A stretch of 61,463 bases of DNA, taken from NCBI GenBank assembly GCA_937871285.1, contig CALMQS010000052.1, forward strand, positions 1 to 61,463, given 5' to 3'. The notes beneath the pieces were generated by a model. The model did no database searches and had not been told where the DNA came from. It saw only the letters and a program-made list of their open reading frames with translations. Every line of letters starts with the position of its first letter. Position 1 is the stretch's first letter. Below, one piece after another: positions 35,136 through 44,981 of this stretch. The stretch comes from an uncultured Sphingobacteriales bacterium. Its GTDB lineage: Bacteria; Bacteroidota; Bacteroidia; Chitinophagales; Chitinophagaceae. A program made the translations under genes and the position numbers.

Positions 35136-36707
35136 TTATTTTGTTGTATTGGTTAAAACAAGAAGCTGCGGGAAAGATGTTGTTCCTTTATCAATAAGCT
35201 TGCTTAACTCTCCTACCGTATGAAAATAGGAGCCTAATACAATGTCTGTATCACCATCATGGTCAAAATCCGCCGCTTCCATTGTTAACCATTTACCCGA
35301 AGCCGCTTCTATGGGAGAAGAAGGGTGAAAATTTAAATTTCCCTGGTTGGAAAAATAAACAAATCCATTCTCGGGATGCTCCAGGTCAGCATAAAACGCG
35401 ATGGCTGCAATATCCAAATCACCGTCATTATCAAAATCGGCAGCTACGGCTTTAGACGTTCCGTACAATGGATAGAACCAGGCTTCTTTGAAATTATCTT
35501 TACCATCATTCAGGTATATCCGAAGGCCATGATAGTTCTTATTTACAGCCGAATAATCCCAGTTATCGCCATTGGTAAGTAAAATATCGGGATGCCCGTC
35601 TTTATTAAAATCCGCCAGTTCAAAATAGCTCGCCCCAAATACCGGTGAAAACTGCAGGAGCTTTTTTTCTTCGAATCCGCCATTCCCCAGATTATAAAAC
35701 AGGGAAATACCTTCCCATGCCTGCGACATGAGCACCATAATATCAGGTTTGCCATCTCCGTTAAAATCTCTAACCTCTGCCTTCCTGGCGCCGGGAAGGC
35801 TTTTTATAATATTTTCTTTTGGCGCCTGAAAATCATCGTACCAGGCCAGCTTCCCGGCGTTATTTCCAAAATGGCAGATCACTGCATCTTCCTTGCCATC
35901 CATATTCAGATCAGCGCGTGCAAACTGAACCGGCCTGTATAAATGGTCAATGTTAATTTCAGGCAGCGGCGTCGTAAAGCTCGTATCAAACGACAGGAGG
36001 CGTCCTAACGGCTGATCCGACGGACCAAAGCTCCCAATCGTAAGCAGTAAGGGTGCCGCCCCTTTCCTGAAGCTGATATCAACGGGAGCACTCTCCGTAT
36101 TCCAGGCCGATTTAAAGTTAAAGTGATTATCCAGGATGTATAATTTATGCTGGCCGTCTCCTATATATATTTCATCCGATGCGCTGTTAAATTTGAGCAT
36201 GGTTGTTTTGGGGAGCGGCTTATCATCGAAGCTGATCTGCTTTGATAAGAATAAAGTGCAGGTATCCGAAATGGGATCATGTTTCTTTTGTGGCAATGGC
36301 GCTTCAGGCGCTTCGCTTTCAAAATATTGTACAATTTGATCCCAGTCTTTTTTGGTAATTAACGGTGTGCCTGGATATACATTCAATTTGCGCATGGTGG
36401 GCTGCTCTTCCGGAACCAAATCGGCATACGGGTCTTTGCCTGTTTCGTTTATGCCGAGCCGTAGCCCCATATTAGGCAACACGCGGTCAATCCACGTTTT
36501 TTTATCCAATAAAGAAGGATCGGGGAAAAGGTGGCACATCCCGCAGTATTGTAAGGCTAACTGTTTGCCGGGTGCAATAGAATCTACATTTGCAGTTTCT
36601 ATTAAGCGTTTTGAAATAACCCCGGATATGTTTTCTGTTACTCCGGTGCATACAACAAATACAAATATTAAAGAAGCAATAATCCAACCGGCTTTAATAA
36701 CAGGCAT
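35136..36707 (-). CDS. Exported haem c-binding FG-GAP/VCBS-repeat protein
   Basis: The protein has 523 residues. The membrane-targeting N terminus (MPVIKAGWIIASLIFVFVVC) may be a lipoprotein or uncleaved signal. CGMCH (C55, C58, H59) is a c-type haem site in a short cytochrome-like domain (about 45-150). The remaining 370 residues hold FG-GAP/VCBS repeats with calcium-binding DFNGDGKPD, DFNKDGHPD and DFDNDGDLD signatures, forming a propeller. It is 97 bp beyond the last SusD stop and beyond an intrinsic terminator. Such haem/VCBS proteins are sporadic in Bacteroidota loci for glycan use, and the redox role is unknown. Confidence 0.87.
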   Translation of the reverse strand: MPVIKAGWIIASLIFVFVVCTGVTENISGVISKRLIETANVDSIAPGKQLALQYCGMCHLFPDPSLLDKKTWIDRVLPNMGLRLGINETGKDPYADLVPEEQPTMRKLNVYPGTPLITKKDWDQIVQYFESEAPEAPLPQKKHDPISDTCTLFLSKQISFDDKPLPKTTMLKFNSASDEIYIGDGQHKLYILDNHFNFKSAWNTESAPVDISFRKGAAPLLLTIGSFGPSDQPLGRLLSFDTSFTTPLPEINIDHLYRPVQFARADLNMDGKEDAVICHFGNNAGKLAWYDDFQAPKENIIKSLPGARKAEVRDFNGDGKPDIMVLMSQAWEGISLFYNLGNGGFEEKKLLQFSPVFGASYFELADFNKDGHPDILLTNGDNWDYSAVNKNYHGLRIYLNDGKDNFKEAWFYPLYGTSKAVAADFDNDGDLDIAAIAFYADLEHPENGFVYFSNQGNLNFHPSSPIEAASGKWLTMEAADFDHDGDTDIVLGSYFHTVGELSKLIDKGTTSFPQLLVLTNTTK

Positions 36708-36736
36708 GCTACAAACATTTTAATACGGGTATACAA

Positions 36737-36772
36737 AAGTAAAGAGGCAGATGGTGACCTGCCTCTTTACTT
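36737..36772 (-). terminator. Terminator of the third SusC/SusD pair
   Basis: A perfect 14-bp stem, AAGTAAAGAGGCAG (36737-36750) with CTGCCTCTTTACTT (36759-36772), has an 8-nt loop. On the minus strand it is followed by TTTTGTAT. It is 33 bp beyond the SusD stop codon and before the haem/FG-GAP gene, so the latter probably has its own promoter or depends on read-through. Confidence 0.85.
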
Positions 36773-36804
36773 ATATCTTTTTTATATTTCCTTTCTGCCT
36801 GAAA

Positions 36805-38361
36805 TTACTTTACATTCCAAAACACTTTGGTTGTAACATTATCTTTGGAAGCAACAGCTTCATAGTTTCTTGTGTTTAATATCCTCTCTGTTGAAGGATA
36901 GAGCAACCTTAGAGGCGGATTGGGAGATAATGTAGAACTGGCATCGTTGGGGAAGTTAAGCTCAGGATATTTTGTTCTCTTATATTCTGCCCAGGCCTGA
37001 TTAGCCTGCATGATCCCAAAATCAATCCATTTTTGCGTGCCAATCTTTTTTAGATTTTCTGCCTGGTCTGCACCATACGCTACCAGCGGATCAGCAAGGA
37101 AAGTATTCACAACTGATTGCGTTGGAGGCGTTTCATGAGCGCCCCAGGAATCATTCAGATGGTTGAGATAATAATAGAAATCAATGGACTGGGTTATACC
37201 CTGTTCATACGCCGTTTTAGCATTACCTCCTCCCCATCTCTCATAGGCTTCTGCTTTAATAAAGCTCACTTCAGAAGCAGTTAAAATAATACCTGGAAAA
37301 TTCCTGTTCTTGATAAAGGTTACAGAATCATATCTTGAATAATAACCTGCAGTTGTAGAGTCAGTTTGACGGGCACTCGTCCATGTATTAATAACGCCAT
37401 GATATTCGCCGTTTTTGTTTGCGCTAAATAAAACGGGTAAACGGGGGTCATTAGAAGGATTAAGGATATCTTCTACCATATATCCCGGTGCAAGACTATT
37501 GATCCCAAAGCCACTTTCCATATCGCCTGAAACCAAGCTTCCTTCAGCAACAATCTGTATGGTTTCGTCTATATTATCAACTACGGGGTATTGAGTTGGA
37601 TTGCCAAGAATTTCCTCTGCAATAGCTTTTGATCCGGCTTCGTCTGAATAAGAGGTGCGCATAGCAAGCCGCAGGCGCAGGGAATTACAGTACTTTCTCC
37701 ATTTTAAAATATTTCCATCATTCACATAGTCACTTTTTTGCAACTGGTTGGTATAAAACGGATCAAGGGAAATAGTTGCCAGGTAATCGGCAATTCGCTT
37801 TAAATCCTGTTGAATGAAGCTATACACCTCTTTATCGGTATCATAGCTTGCCAAAATGATGCTTCCGCCGGTAGCATTTAATTGGCCTGAAGTACTAAAA
37901 GGAATATCACCCCACATATCCACTATTTGTGCAGTTTGATCATACACAAAGATCCTTGCGATTTCCACAAAAAGCTGGTATCCTGTTTTTTCTGGTGAGC
38001 TTTCGTCGTAAGAATTATACTTTTTCTCCAGTTCCCTGTACCGGGCTATGGTACCGGTATAATAGTCATTCCAGCGATCCTGTGTATAGTTAATCGCCTG
38101 TTCATAAATTTTAGACCCGTTGCTATATCCTATGGTTTGAGAATAGGCACCCAGCATAGGAATATGAAAAGTATACAGGTTCCAGTATCTCGGCATTACC
38201 CTGCCATTATCAAAAATGCCTGCAAATAATCCTTCTACATTTGAATTAACGGTTCTTTCAGGATTATTGTAATTGTCGTCAAAATCCGACTTTGTGCATC
38301 CCGTTATCAAAAATACCGGGATGGAAAAAATTAAAATGGCTCTTATAATTTGCTTTTTCAT
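36805..38361 (-). CDS. SusD/RagB-like lipoprotein 3
   Basis: A 518-residue surface lipoprotein with a lipobox (FLITGC, Cys22) after a basic signal peptide. TPR-like helices and the typical NSLRLRLAMR segment (about 225) mark the SusD-like fold; the sequence is of the SusD_RagB-type 2 subgroup. It captures a glycan or peptide at the outer membrane together with the SusC-like transporter encoded 23 bp upstream. The terminus at EAVASKDNVTTKVFWNVK is normal. Confidence 0.93.
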   Translation of the reverse strand: MKKQIIRAILIFSIPVFLITGCTKSDFDDNYNNPERTVNSNVEGLFAGIFDNGRVMPRYWNLYTFHIPMLGAYSQTIGYSNGSKIYEQAINYTQDRWNDYYTGTIARYRELEKKYNSYDESSPEKTGYQLFVEIARIFVYDQTAQIVDMWGDIPFSTSGQLNATGGSIILASYDTDKEVYSFIQQDLKRIADYLATISLDPFYTNQLQKSDYVNDGNILKWRKYCNSLRLRLAMRTSYSDEAGSKAIAEEILGNPTQYPVVDNIDETIQIVAEGSLVSGDMESGFGINSLAPGYMVEDILNPSNDPRLPVLFSANKNGEYHGVINTWTSARQTDSTTAGYYSRYDSVTFIKNRNFPGIILTASEVSFIKAEAYERWGGGNAKTAYEQGITQSIDFYYYLNHLNDSWGAHETPPTQSVVNTFLADPLVAYGADQAENLKKIGTQKWIDFGIMQANQAWAEYKRTKYPELNFPNDASSTLSPNPPLRLLYPSTERILNTRNYEAVASKDNVTTKVFWNVK

Positions 38362-38384
38362 TGTAATCTGATTAATATTTTAAA

Positions 38385-41300
38385 TTAAAATGATACCCTG
38401 ATACTTGCACCTATTGAACGGGTTGCAGCACTGGCGCCACCGGCAAAAGCCTGGGAAAACGAGTTGGTTCCAATGCTTTCTTCCGGATCAAGATAAGGCA
38501 GGGATTTATAGAAGTAGAAAAGATTCCTTCCATAAATAGATATCGTTACATTCTGCATTTTAATTCTTTCCATTGCTTTTACAGGCAACGAATATGACAA
38601 TGCCAGCTCACGTAGTTTTATAAAATTGTTGTCGAACACGGCGCCTTCATAAGTGCTGTAAGAACCTGAACCCGGCCAAGATCCCCATGCATAAGTATTC
38701 AAATAATAATTAGGTGCATCAATGATCACATCATTTTCCTTTCCATCGCTTTGTTTAGCACCTTTTAATATCATGCCGTCATCATACACCTTTTCGCCAT
38801 TAGGGCCGGCCGTAGCATTGCCTTCCACTTTTACGTACGTTCCTGTACCATCCACATAATAGGAAATACCTCCATGCGATTTATCACGACCAAACAGGGA
38901 ATTGGTGTACATCCCTGCACCTGTTCCGTACAAAAGCGCCTGTGAGATAACCTGCCCGCCCCACCTGAAATCAACAAGGAAATTGAGTGCAAAATTTTTA
39001 TACATTAATGTATTTGTTAAACCGCCAAGCGATTTGGCCTGGATGTTACCCATCTTTGTCTGGTCATCAAAATTGATATCATAATATCCGTCTCCGTTAA
39101 TTACATAATCGCCATTCGCATCTTGCCGTCTCTTATACCCTATAATATCTCCAGCCTGTTTGCCTATTTCAGAAACAATCAGCAACGAACCGTTATCAAG
39201 ATTTGAATTCGTCAGTCTTTCAAGCCCTTCCATTAACGAAAGCACTTTATTGCGGTTAAATGCCAGGTTTAACCTGGTATCCCACTGAAAGTTCCTTCCC
39301 TTAACAGGACTACCATACAAAGCAAGCTCAACTCCATAATTTCTTAAGGACCCCACATTAACCAAAATACCAGTTGACCCGGTAGTGGCGGGAACGGTAA
39401 GGCTTAGTATCTGATCAGTAACCTTATTGTTATAATAAGACACATCAAATCCTAAACGATTATTAAGCAACTTGGTTTCCCAGCCAAATTCCATTTCTGT
39501 TTTGCGCTCGTTCTTTAAGTTGTTGTTGCCATAAGGGTTGCCGGGATACAGCGTTGCAACCCCGTTAATGCTTCCTGCATTATAAATAGTGTTTGCTACA
39601 TAAGCCGGAGCAGGGTTACCAACCACACCCCATGAAGCTCTTAATTTACTATAAGATACAAACTGCGGCAATGTAAGTGCATTGCTCAGCTCAAAAGAAC
39701 CGCTTACAGCCGGATAAACAAAAGTATTATTCCCCGGGTATAGTGTAGAAGTTCTTTCACGTCTTACCGTTCCTTCAAGAAATAAAAAGTTATTGTATTC
39801 CACACCCAAAATCCCAAACAACCCGTCTTTTACCAAAAAGCTCCTCGATGAAGAACCAGATGTTGGGGTGGTTTTGGAAGCATTAAAGCTAAACCAGTTT
39901 TCCTGGGTCAAACCATCACGTGTACCCTGTCCGGAATTATGGTAAACTTCTTCTCTTGCCTGGTATCCGGCAGAAACATTCAGGGTTAACTTATCCGTTA
40001 CATTATTGGAATAGGTAAGCAACAGATCGCCATATGTGAAGTTATATTTGTTAAAGTTGGTTCCATAGTAACCACTTTCTCCGAATGCCAAAGGATAGTT
40101 TGCTTTATTTTTTGACTCGGCAAAATAACCAGTGTAGTCAGTTCCAAGCCTACCCCTGAAGCGGAGATTCCTCACAATATCATAATTAACCGTAGCAGAT
40201 GCCATCAAACGATTTGAGGTTTCATCAAAACTATTTTCAAGCTGGTTCCACAAAAAATCCAGGAAGTCGTACCCCCGTATATTATATTTTAATGCTTCCG
40301 CAGGGTCTTTGGAAACATCATTAAAAGGAACGTACTTGTATCCTTTTGTAGTTTTATACTTATCAAAAATTACATCCATTCTTTCTGCAGCACTCAGGAA
40401 ACCGCCGTAGTTATTAGTAAGCCTGTCAATCTGGTAGGGGCGATTGTGCACCTTTTCATTAACATAGCTTATGATCAGATCGGTACTAAACTTAGGAGTG
40501 ATCTTAAAGGAAGTATTTAAATTAAAAGTGTTTTTTTCCTGCTTACCGCCAATTTGTATACCCTTGTAATCATTACGGGTATACGATAACCTGTAATTAA
40601 ACTGATCTGTAGCATTGCTTACCGCAATGTTCTGAACAGCGCTCATTCCATCCCTGTAGAACGAGTTCCAGTAATTCTTTTGGGCAACATAAGGCCGCAT
40701 TTCCCCATCCCACCAGTAAACATCCTCTCCGGTAAATTTAGGGCCGAACTGACCGTAAGCCCGGAAGATGGGGTATTTCACCGTTTGTCCGTTTACTGTA
40801 GTTTGAAGCCACCCGGCATCATCGGAGCCAAAACTACCCATATTAGTTCCGCGATCGTACCCGGGTCCATATTCATTCTGAAGATCAGGCACTATGGCTA
40901 CTGTTTCGCTAATGTAGGATGAATTAAAATCCACACCCAGTCCTTTTTTACCTTTCCCGTTTTTTGTAGTAATCACGATCACACCATTAGCAGCATCAGA
41001 ACCATATAATGCGGAAGCAGCGGCGCCCTTTAAAATAGTTAGTGATTCTATATTTTCGGGATTAATATCTAAAAGCCCGTTTCCATTAATGCGTGGTGAG
41101 CTCCAGAAACCGTCATTATTAGCCTCTCCGTTCCGGGTAACCACTCCATCCACTACCAATAAAGGCTGGCGGGAAAAATTAATGGAATTCAATCCGCGGA
41201 TACCTACACTAACCGCACTGGTAGCGCCTCCGGGATTAGTATTGATGTTTACCCCGGGAGCTTTACCATATAAAGCCGATGCAAAATTTGTTGGCGAGGT

Positions 41301-41708
41301 TAACAGAATATCTTTTGAACTCACTGTAGATACCGCATAGCCCAATTTTCTTTGTTCTTTTTTGATACCCATCGCGGTTACAACTACTTCGGTAAGCGCA
41401 TTTTCCGAAGCTGCCAGTTCAACAACAATATCTGCATTTGAGCCAATCCGCACCTCTTGCGTGGCATAACCTACATAACTAAATACAAGAACAGCATTTT
41501 CTGCTGCATTGATTGAAAATCGTCCATTTTCATTTGTAAAGGTACCTCCGGTATTGCTACCCTTTTCAGTAACAGAAACCCCTGGTAAAACTGCTCCGGA
41601 AGCGTCTCTTACCAAACCGGTTATTGTTTTTGTTCCCTGCCCGAAAGTAAATGCACTGCATAAGAAGAGCATTCCCATAAGCAAAAAACGAGTTGCTGAT
41701 TTCTTCAT
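38385..41708 (-). CDS. SusC/RagA-like TonB-dependent transporter 3
   Basis: The protein has 1107 residues. The signal peptide is followed by a carboxypeptidase-D-like regulatory domain (about 28-110, ITGLVRDASGAVLPGVSV) and the plug domain (starting near TEVVVTAMGIKKEQRKLGYA). A 22-strand barrel follows, ending in IGASIRVSF with the C-terminal Phe expected for BAM recognition. There is no STN domain, so no FecR-type anti-sigma signalling is expected. It pairs with the SusD-like protein next to it. The leader AAACTAACAAC immediately before the ATG is nearly the same in the first SusC gene. Confidence 0.95.
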   Translation of the reverse strand: MKKSATRFLLMGMLFLCSAFTFGQGTKTITGLVRDASGAVLPGVSVTEKGSNTGGTFTNENGRFSINAAENAVLVFSYVGYATQEVRIGSNADIVVELAASENALTEVVVTAMGIKKEQRKLGYAVSTVSSKDILLTSPTNFASALYGKAPGVNINTNPGGATSAVSVGIRGLNSINFSRQPLLVVDGVVTRNGEANNDGFWSSPRINGNGLLDINPENIESLTILKGAAASALYGSDAANGVIVITTKNGKGKKGLGVDFNSSYISETVAIVPDLQNEYGPGYDRGTNMGSFGSDDAGWLQTTVNGQTVKYPIFRAYGQFGPKFTGEDVYWWDGEMRPYVAQKNYWNSFYRDGMSAVQNIAVSNATDQFNYRLSYTRNDYKGIQIGGKQEKNTFNLNTSFKITPKFSTDLIISYVNEKVHNRPYQIDRLTNNYGGFLSAAERMDVIFDKYKTTKGYKYVPFNDVSKDPAEALKYNIRGYDFLDFLWNQLENSFDETSNRLMASATVNYDIVRNLRFRGRLGTDYTGYFAESKNKANYPLAFGESGYYGTNFNKYNFTYGDLLLTYSNNVTDKLTLNVSAGYQAREEVYHNSGQGTRDGLTQENWFSFNASKTTPTSGSSSRSFLVKDGLFGILGVEYNNFLFLEGTVRRERTSTLYPGNNTFVYPAVSGSFELSNALTLPQFVSYSKLRASWGVVGNPAPAYVANTIYNAGSINGVATLYPGNPYGNNNLKNERKTEMEFGWETKLLNNRLGFDVSYYNNKVTDQILSLTVPATTGSTGILVNVGSLRNYGVELALYGSPVKGRNFQWDTRLNLAFNRNKVLSLMEGLERLTNSNLDNGSLLIVSEIGKQAGDIIGYKRRQDANGDYVINGDGYYDINFDDQTKMGNIQAKSLGGLTNTLMYKNFALNFLVDFRWGGQVISQALLYGTGAGMYTNSLFGRDKSHGGISYYVDGTGTYVKVEGNATAGPNGEKVYDDGMILKGAKQSDGKENDVIIDAPNYYLNTYAWGSWPGSGSYSTYEGAVFDNNFIKLRELALSYSLPVKAMERIKMQNVTISIYGRNLFYFYKSLPYLDPEESIGTNSFSQAFAGGASAATRSIGASIRVSF

Positions 41709-42210
41709 CGTTGTTAGTTTTTGAATTTATAAAGAAAGAATTTGCTTAAAATCAAGGAGCTACAAGAAACTTAATGTTAATTATAATAATTAATGCAAAT
41801 TTAACAATACTTTTTTAAAAAAAACAAAAAGATTTGTTTTTAAAACAATTAATAAAATAAGTTTTGGTAAATAGTAACGAAATGACAATATTTCCGCTTA
41901 TTAGTAGAGAAGATTTTATTTATAAACGCTGCTTACTCATAAAATAATATTTTCTGGAATAAGACTCTGGGTCAAAAAATGAAATTCCGGCATACATTAA
42001 CCCCATACTATAATTGTTATTGGTGAGCGCCTGTTATTGATGAGCGCCGAATTTTGAAAGCCGGTATGGCACCACTATGTGAGCCACCAACTGTGGCGGC
42101 ATTTATTTCCTGTGTTTTACTTTACACATAATAAATGCTCCCGTCATGCTTAGTGTCTGCACGAGATACTTAACCACAGAAGTTTCTAATATGGGGAGTT
42201 TTTTTAAATG
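41709..42210. other. AT-rich gap with promoter region and a 17-bp tandem repeat
   Basis: The half next to the SusC start (41709-41960) is very AT-rich and probably holds its promoter, but no clean consensus can be named. At 42015-42031 and 42032-42048 the unit TGTTATTGGTGAGCGCC is tandemly duplicated with one change. No gene was found. Confidence 0.4.
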
Positions 42211-43236
42211 CTAATAGATGCTTTTTGATGCATACACGCTTTCTTCTTTGCCACTTTTTACGGCATAAGTAAAGCCTTTCTGTAAGGCATAGGCGCCGTA
42301 TTCGCCTTTTTTATTTAATGCCAGAAATCCAACCTGTATTTTTTTTGATTTCTCCGGGCTACGTTTAATGATGCGCTGAACCGCTTCTTTACAGGCGGCT
42401 TCGGGCGAATGTCCCTGGCGCATCAGTTCCACCACGAGGTGTGAACCTACAATGCGGATCACTTCTTCGCCTACGCCGGTGGAAGTAGCGGCGCCAATCT
42501 CATTATCTACATACAATCCTGCGCCAATGATGGGAGAATCACCCACCCGCCCGTGAATTTTATAGGCCATCCCACTGGTAGTGCAGGCGCCGCTTAAGTT
42601 CCCGCCGGCATCCATGGCTACCATACCAATGGTGTCGTGGTTGTTGGGGCCGCCGGGCATAGGATCATTCTCTTTATTGTATAATTGATTTTCCACGTTG
42701 ATCACCGGATCGTATTTAGCCGTTTTCAGCCATTTTTTCCAGGCTCTTTCACTCTCCGGCGTAAGAAGGTTCTCTTTTTTGAACCCGTTAGCCAGGGCAA
42801 ACTGCAGGGCGCCGTCACCGGCCAAAACAATATGCGGTGTTTTTTCCATCACCAGCCGGGCAACCGAAATAGCATGCACAATATGTTCCAATGCCATTAC
42901 CGACCCGCAATTATATTGCTCATCCATGATACAGGCATCCAGCGTTACATGCCCGTCCCGGTCGGGTAAGCCTCCATATCCAATGCTTTGATTGGTGGGG
43001 TCGGCCTCCGGTATTTTTACACCAGCTTCCACCGCATCTAAGGCCCTGCCTCCTTTGCCAAGTATGGTCCAGGCCCCGGCATTAGCCGCTTTACCAAAAT
43101 CCCAGGTAGAGATTACAACAGGATTATTAATAACGGGAATGGGTAAGGTTGCCGTATCGGCCAATACCTGCCTGCCTGTTAAAACCGCTGCGGAGCTTAT
43201 TACCGAGGCTTGCAAAAATTTTCTGCGGGTAGACAT
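42211..43236 (-). CDS. Exported N4-(beta-N-acetylglucosaminyl)-L-asparaginase (glycosylasparaginase)
   Basis: The 341-residue Ntn-hydrolase has a twin-arginine signal (MSTRRKFLQASVISSAAVLTG). The autoproteolytic site with the nucleophile Thr202 is in NNHDTIGMVAMD. The GRVGDSPIIGAGLY and GAATSTGVGE segments, in the C-terminal beta chain, are diagnostic of glycosylasparaginase, which cleaves GlcNAc-Asn bonds of N-glycopeptides. It lies between two SusC/SusD pairs on the same strand. The related isoaspartyl peptidase/type III asparaginase activity cannot be excluded from sequence alone. Confidence 0.9.
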   Translation of the reverse strand: MSTRRKFLQASVISSAAVLTGRQVLADTATLPIPVINNPVVISTWDFGKAANAGAWTILGKGGRALDAVEAGVKIPEADPTNQSIGYGGLPDRDGHVTLDACIMDEQYNCGSVMALEHIVHAISVARLVMEKTPHIVLAGDGALQFALANGFKKENLLTPESERAWKKWLKTAKYDPVINVENQLYNKENDPMPGGPNNHDTIGMVAMDAGGNLSGACTTSGMAYKIHGRVGDSPIIGAGLYVDNEIGAATSTGVGEEVIRIVGSHLVVELMRQGHSPEAACKEAVQRIIKRSPEKSKKIQVGFLALNKKGEYGAYALQKGFTYAVKSGKEESVYASKSIY

Positions 43237-43317
43237 TTCCTATTTTTTAAACTGTTTTTCAGTAATTTTTATATGCTCAAAATTAAATGAAATGGCAGTT
43301 CATTTAAACAATAATTA

Positions 43318-43356
43318 AAAAGAGAAGCTGTCTCCTGATGAAACAGCTTCTCTTTT
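43318..43356 (-). terminator. Terminator of the second SusC/SusD pair
   Basis: A perfect 14-bp stem, AAAAGAGAAGCTGT (43318-43331) with ACAGCTTCTCTTTT (43343-43356), has an 11-nt loop and A/T-rich bases. It is 16 bp beyond the SusD stop at 43372 and before the asparaginase gene, which therefore probably has its own promoter. Confidence 0.85.
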
Positions 43357-43371
43357 AGTTTCTTAAAAAAA

Positions 43372-44964
43372 TTATGGCATCCAATATACCTTTATCTGTG
43401 CTTGTTGATCCAATGATAAAGCTGTTCCACCCAATGCGGCTAACCAATTTGTTCTATTATTTAGCTCCTCGTCGGCCGGGTATGGAACTTTGTTAGGCCT
43501 AACCAGTGGAGTATACGTCGGATCTTTAGGTGTTAATCCGGTTCTTCTCACTAACGCCCACCCTTCCATTGGATTCCAAATAGCGCTAAGCCACGCCTGA
43601 GTAACAATCTTTTTAAAAGCATCCGCATCATCTGCGCCATTATACGCCACCGATGGAACATTTAAGAAGGTTGTAATTTCTGCCGGAGTAGGCTTGGTAG
43701 GCAAATTTGTGATCCATGACATGGCATACCAAAAATCAATGGAAGACTTAATGCCCGCTTCGTAAGCAGTTTTAGCAGCAGCGACATCTTTAGCTACTCC
43801 CAATCCGCGCTGATAGATCTCCGCTTTCAAAAAATATACATCTGCTTCCGATATAATCAGGTAAGGATAATTCTGCCTTCCGTTAAATAATAAATTAACA
43901 TTGAATGAAGCATATTTATTATCGGCATCTGCTCCTATTGCCGGACGGGCTCCATCACCAGGGTAAGGATCGCCACCATCTATCACCGAGTGGTTCTGTG
44001 GTTGCGGAACCCAAAGGTCCGCATTGTTTGTCATGAACCAAACTTTTGTACGTGGATCAAAAATTCCAGAGCCATCGGTGTTATTGTTACTCGACATCTG
44101 GGCCCAAACATTGCTGCTCATGCGAATTTTGGAAATAGAGTTTTCTGCAAAACTACTCCACAACCTGTCAGTAGTAACAACCGGCGCGACCTTACCAGGC
44201 CAAAAACCGAAATTGTTTTTTTCCAGTGCGGCTGGGTCCTGATTCATCGGCAAAGGCTTATTACCGCCAATGATGTCAGTAATAATCTCAGAAGCAAGTG
44301 CCTGCTCTTTTTCGTAAAGTCTTACTGCATATCTCAAACGAAGTGCATTCGCAAAACGGATCCATGCAGTAAAATCATTCTTTAAGAAAGAGTCTGAGTT
44401 ACCAATGCTGATTTGAGTAGCATCTCCAATTTTTATCCCTTCAGCAGCCGATTTAAGATCAGCTAACACACTCTTATAGATATCAACCTGTTTATCATAT
44501 GCTGGACGGCGCGACTCCAGATTGTCTGCCATACCGGCCTGTGTATATGGAATATCGCCGTAAAAATCCAGCATCTGCAAAGTCTTGGAAGCCATCAAAA
44601 TATCCGCTATGAATTTTACATTGCTGTACTCCGCCTTAGCTGGACTATTATTGATTAAGTCCTGTAGCTTTTTATAATCAAACAAAACAGGATAATATGA
44701 ATTCCATAAACCTGCATTGTATATAGCTGTACTGGTAACTTCATTTTGCACCGCCTGCTGGTTAGTAAGATCAAGCAGCAGATAGATGTTCAGCGCATCA
44801 TTACCATTGGTAATATCTTTCGATATTCCATTAAACAGCCCGGGAATAGTTAAAGTTGAAATACTCGGCTTATCGGGGGTTTCATTCATTTCTTCAAAAC
44901 CCTTTGTACACGAAAAGAATGCAGCAAAAGCGAGAATTATTATATAATTAAATTTTAGTTTCAT
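43372..44964 (-). CDS. SusD/RagB-like lipoprotein 2
   Basis: A 530-residue SusD-like lipoprotein with the lipobox AAFFSC (Cys19). The FANALRLRYAVRLYEKEQ region and the C-terminal KVYWMP are typical of the SusD-like subgroup. It follows its SusC partner after 17 bp, so the pair is one transcript. The glycan or peptide ligand is unknown. Confidence 0.93.
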   Translation of the reverse strand: MKLKFNYIIILAFAAFFSCTKGFEEMNETPDKPSISTLTIPGLFNGISKDITNGNDALNIYLLLDLTNQQAVQNEVTSTAIYNAGLWNSYYPVLFDYKKLQDLINNSPAKAEYSNVKFIADILMASKTLQMLDFYGDIPYTQAGMADNLESRRPAYDKQVDIYKSVLADLKSAAEGIKIGDATQISIGNSDSFLKNDFTAWIRFANALRLRYAVRLYEKEQALASEIITDIIGGNKPLPMNQDPAALEKNNFGFWPGKVAPVVTTDRLWSSFAENSISKIRMSSNVWAQMSSNNNTDGSGIFDPRTKVWFMTNNADLWVPQPQNHSVIDGGDPYPGDGARPAIGADADNKYASFNVNLLFNGRQNYPYLIISEADVYFLKAEIYQRGLGVAKDVAAAKTAYEAGIKSSIDFWYAMSWITNLPTKPTPAEITTFLNVPSVAYNGADDADAFKKIVTQAWLSAIWNPMEGWALVRRTGLTPKDPTYTPLVRPNKVPYPADEELNNRTNWLAALGGTALSLDQQAQIKVYWMP

Positions 44965-44981
44965 CTTATTAATTTTTCTGG

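Noticed and set aside
42211..43236. L-asparaginase of nitrogen metabolism
   Set aside because: The HDTIGM nucleophile context and Tat export fit glycosylasparaginase better; the alternative activity remains possible.
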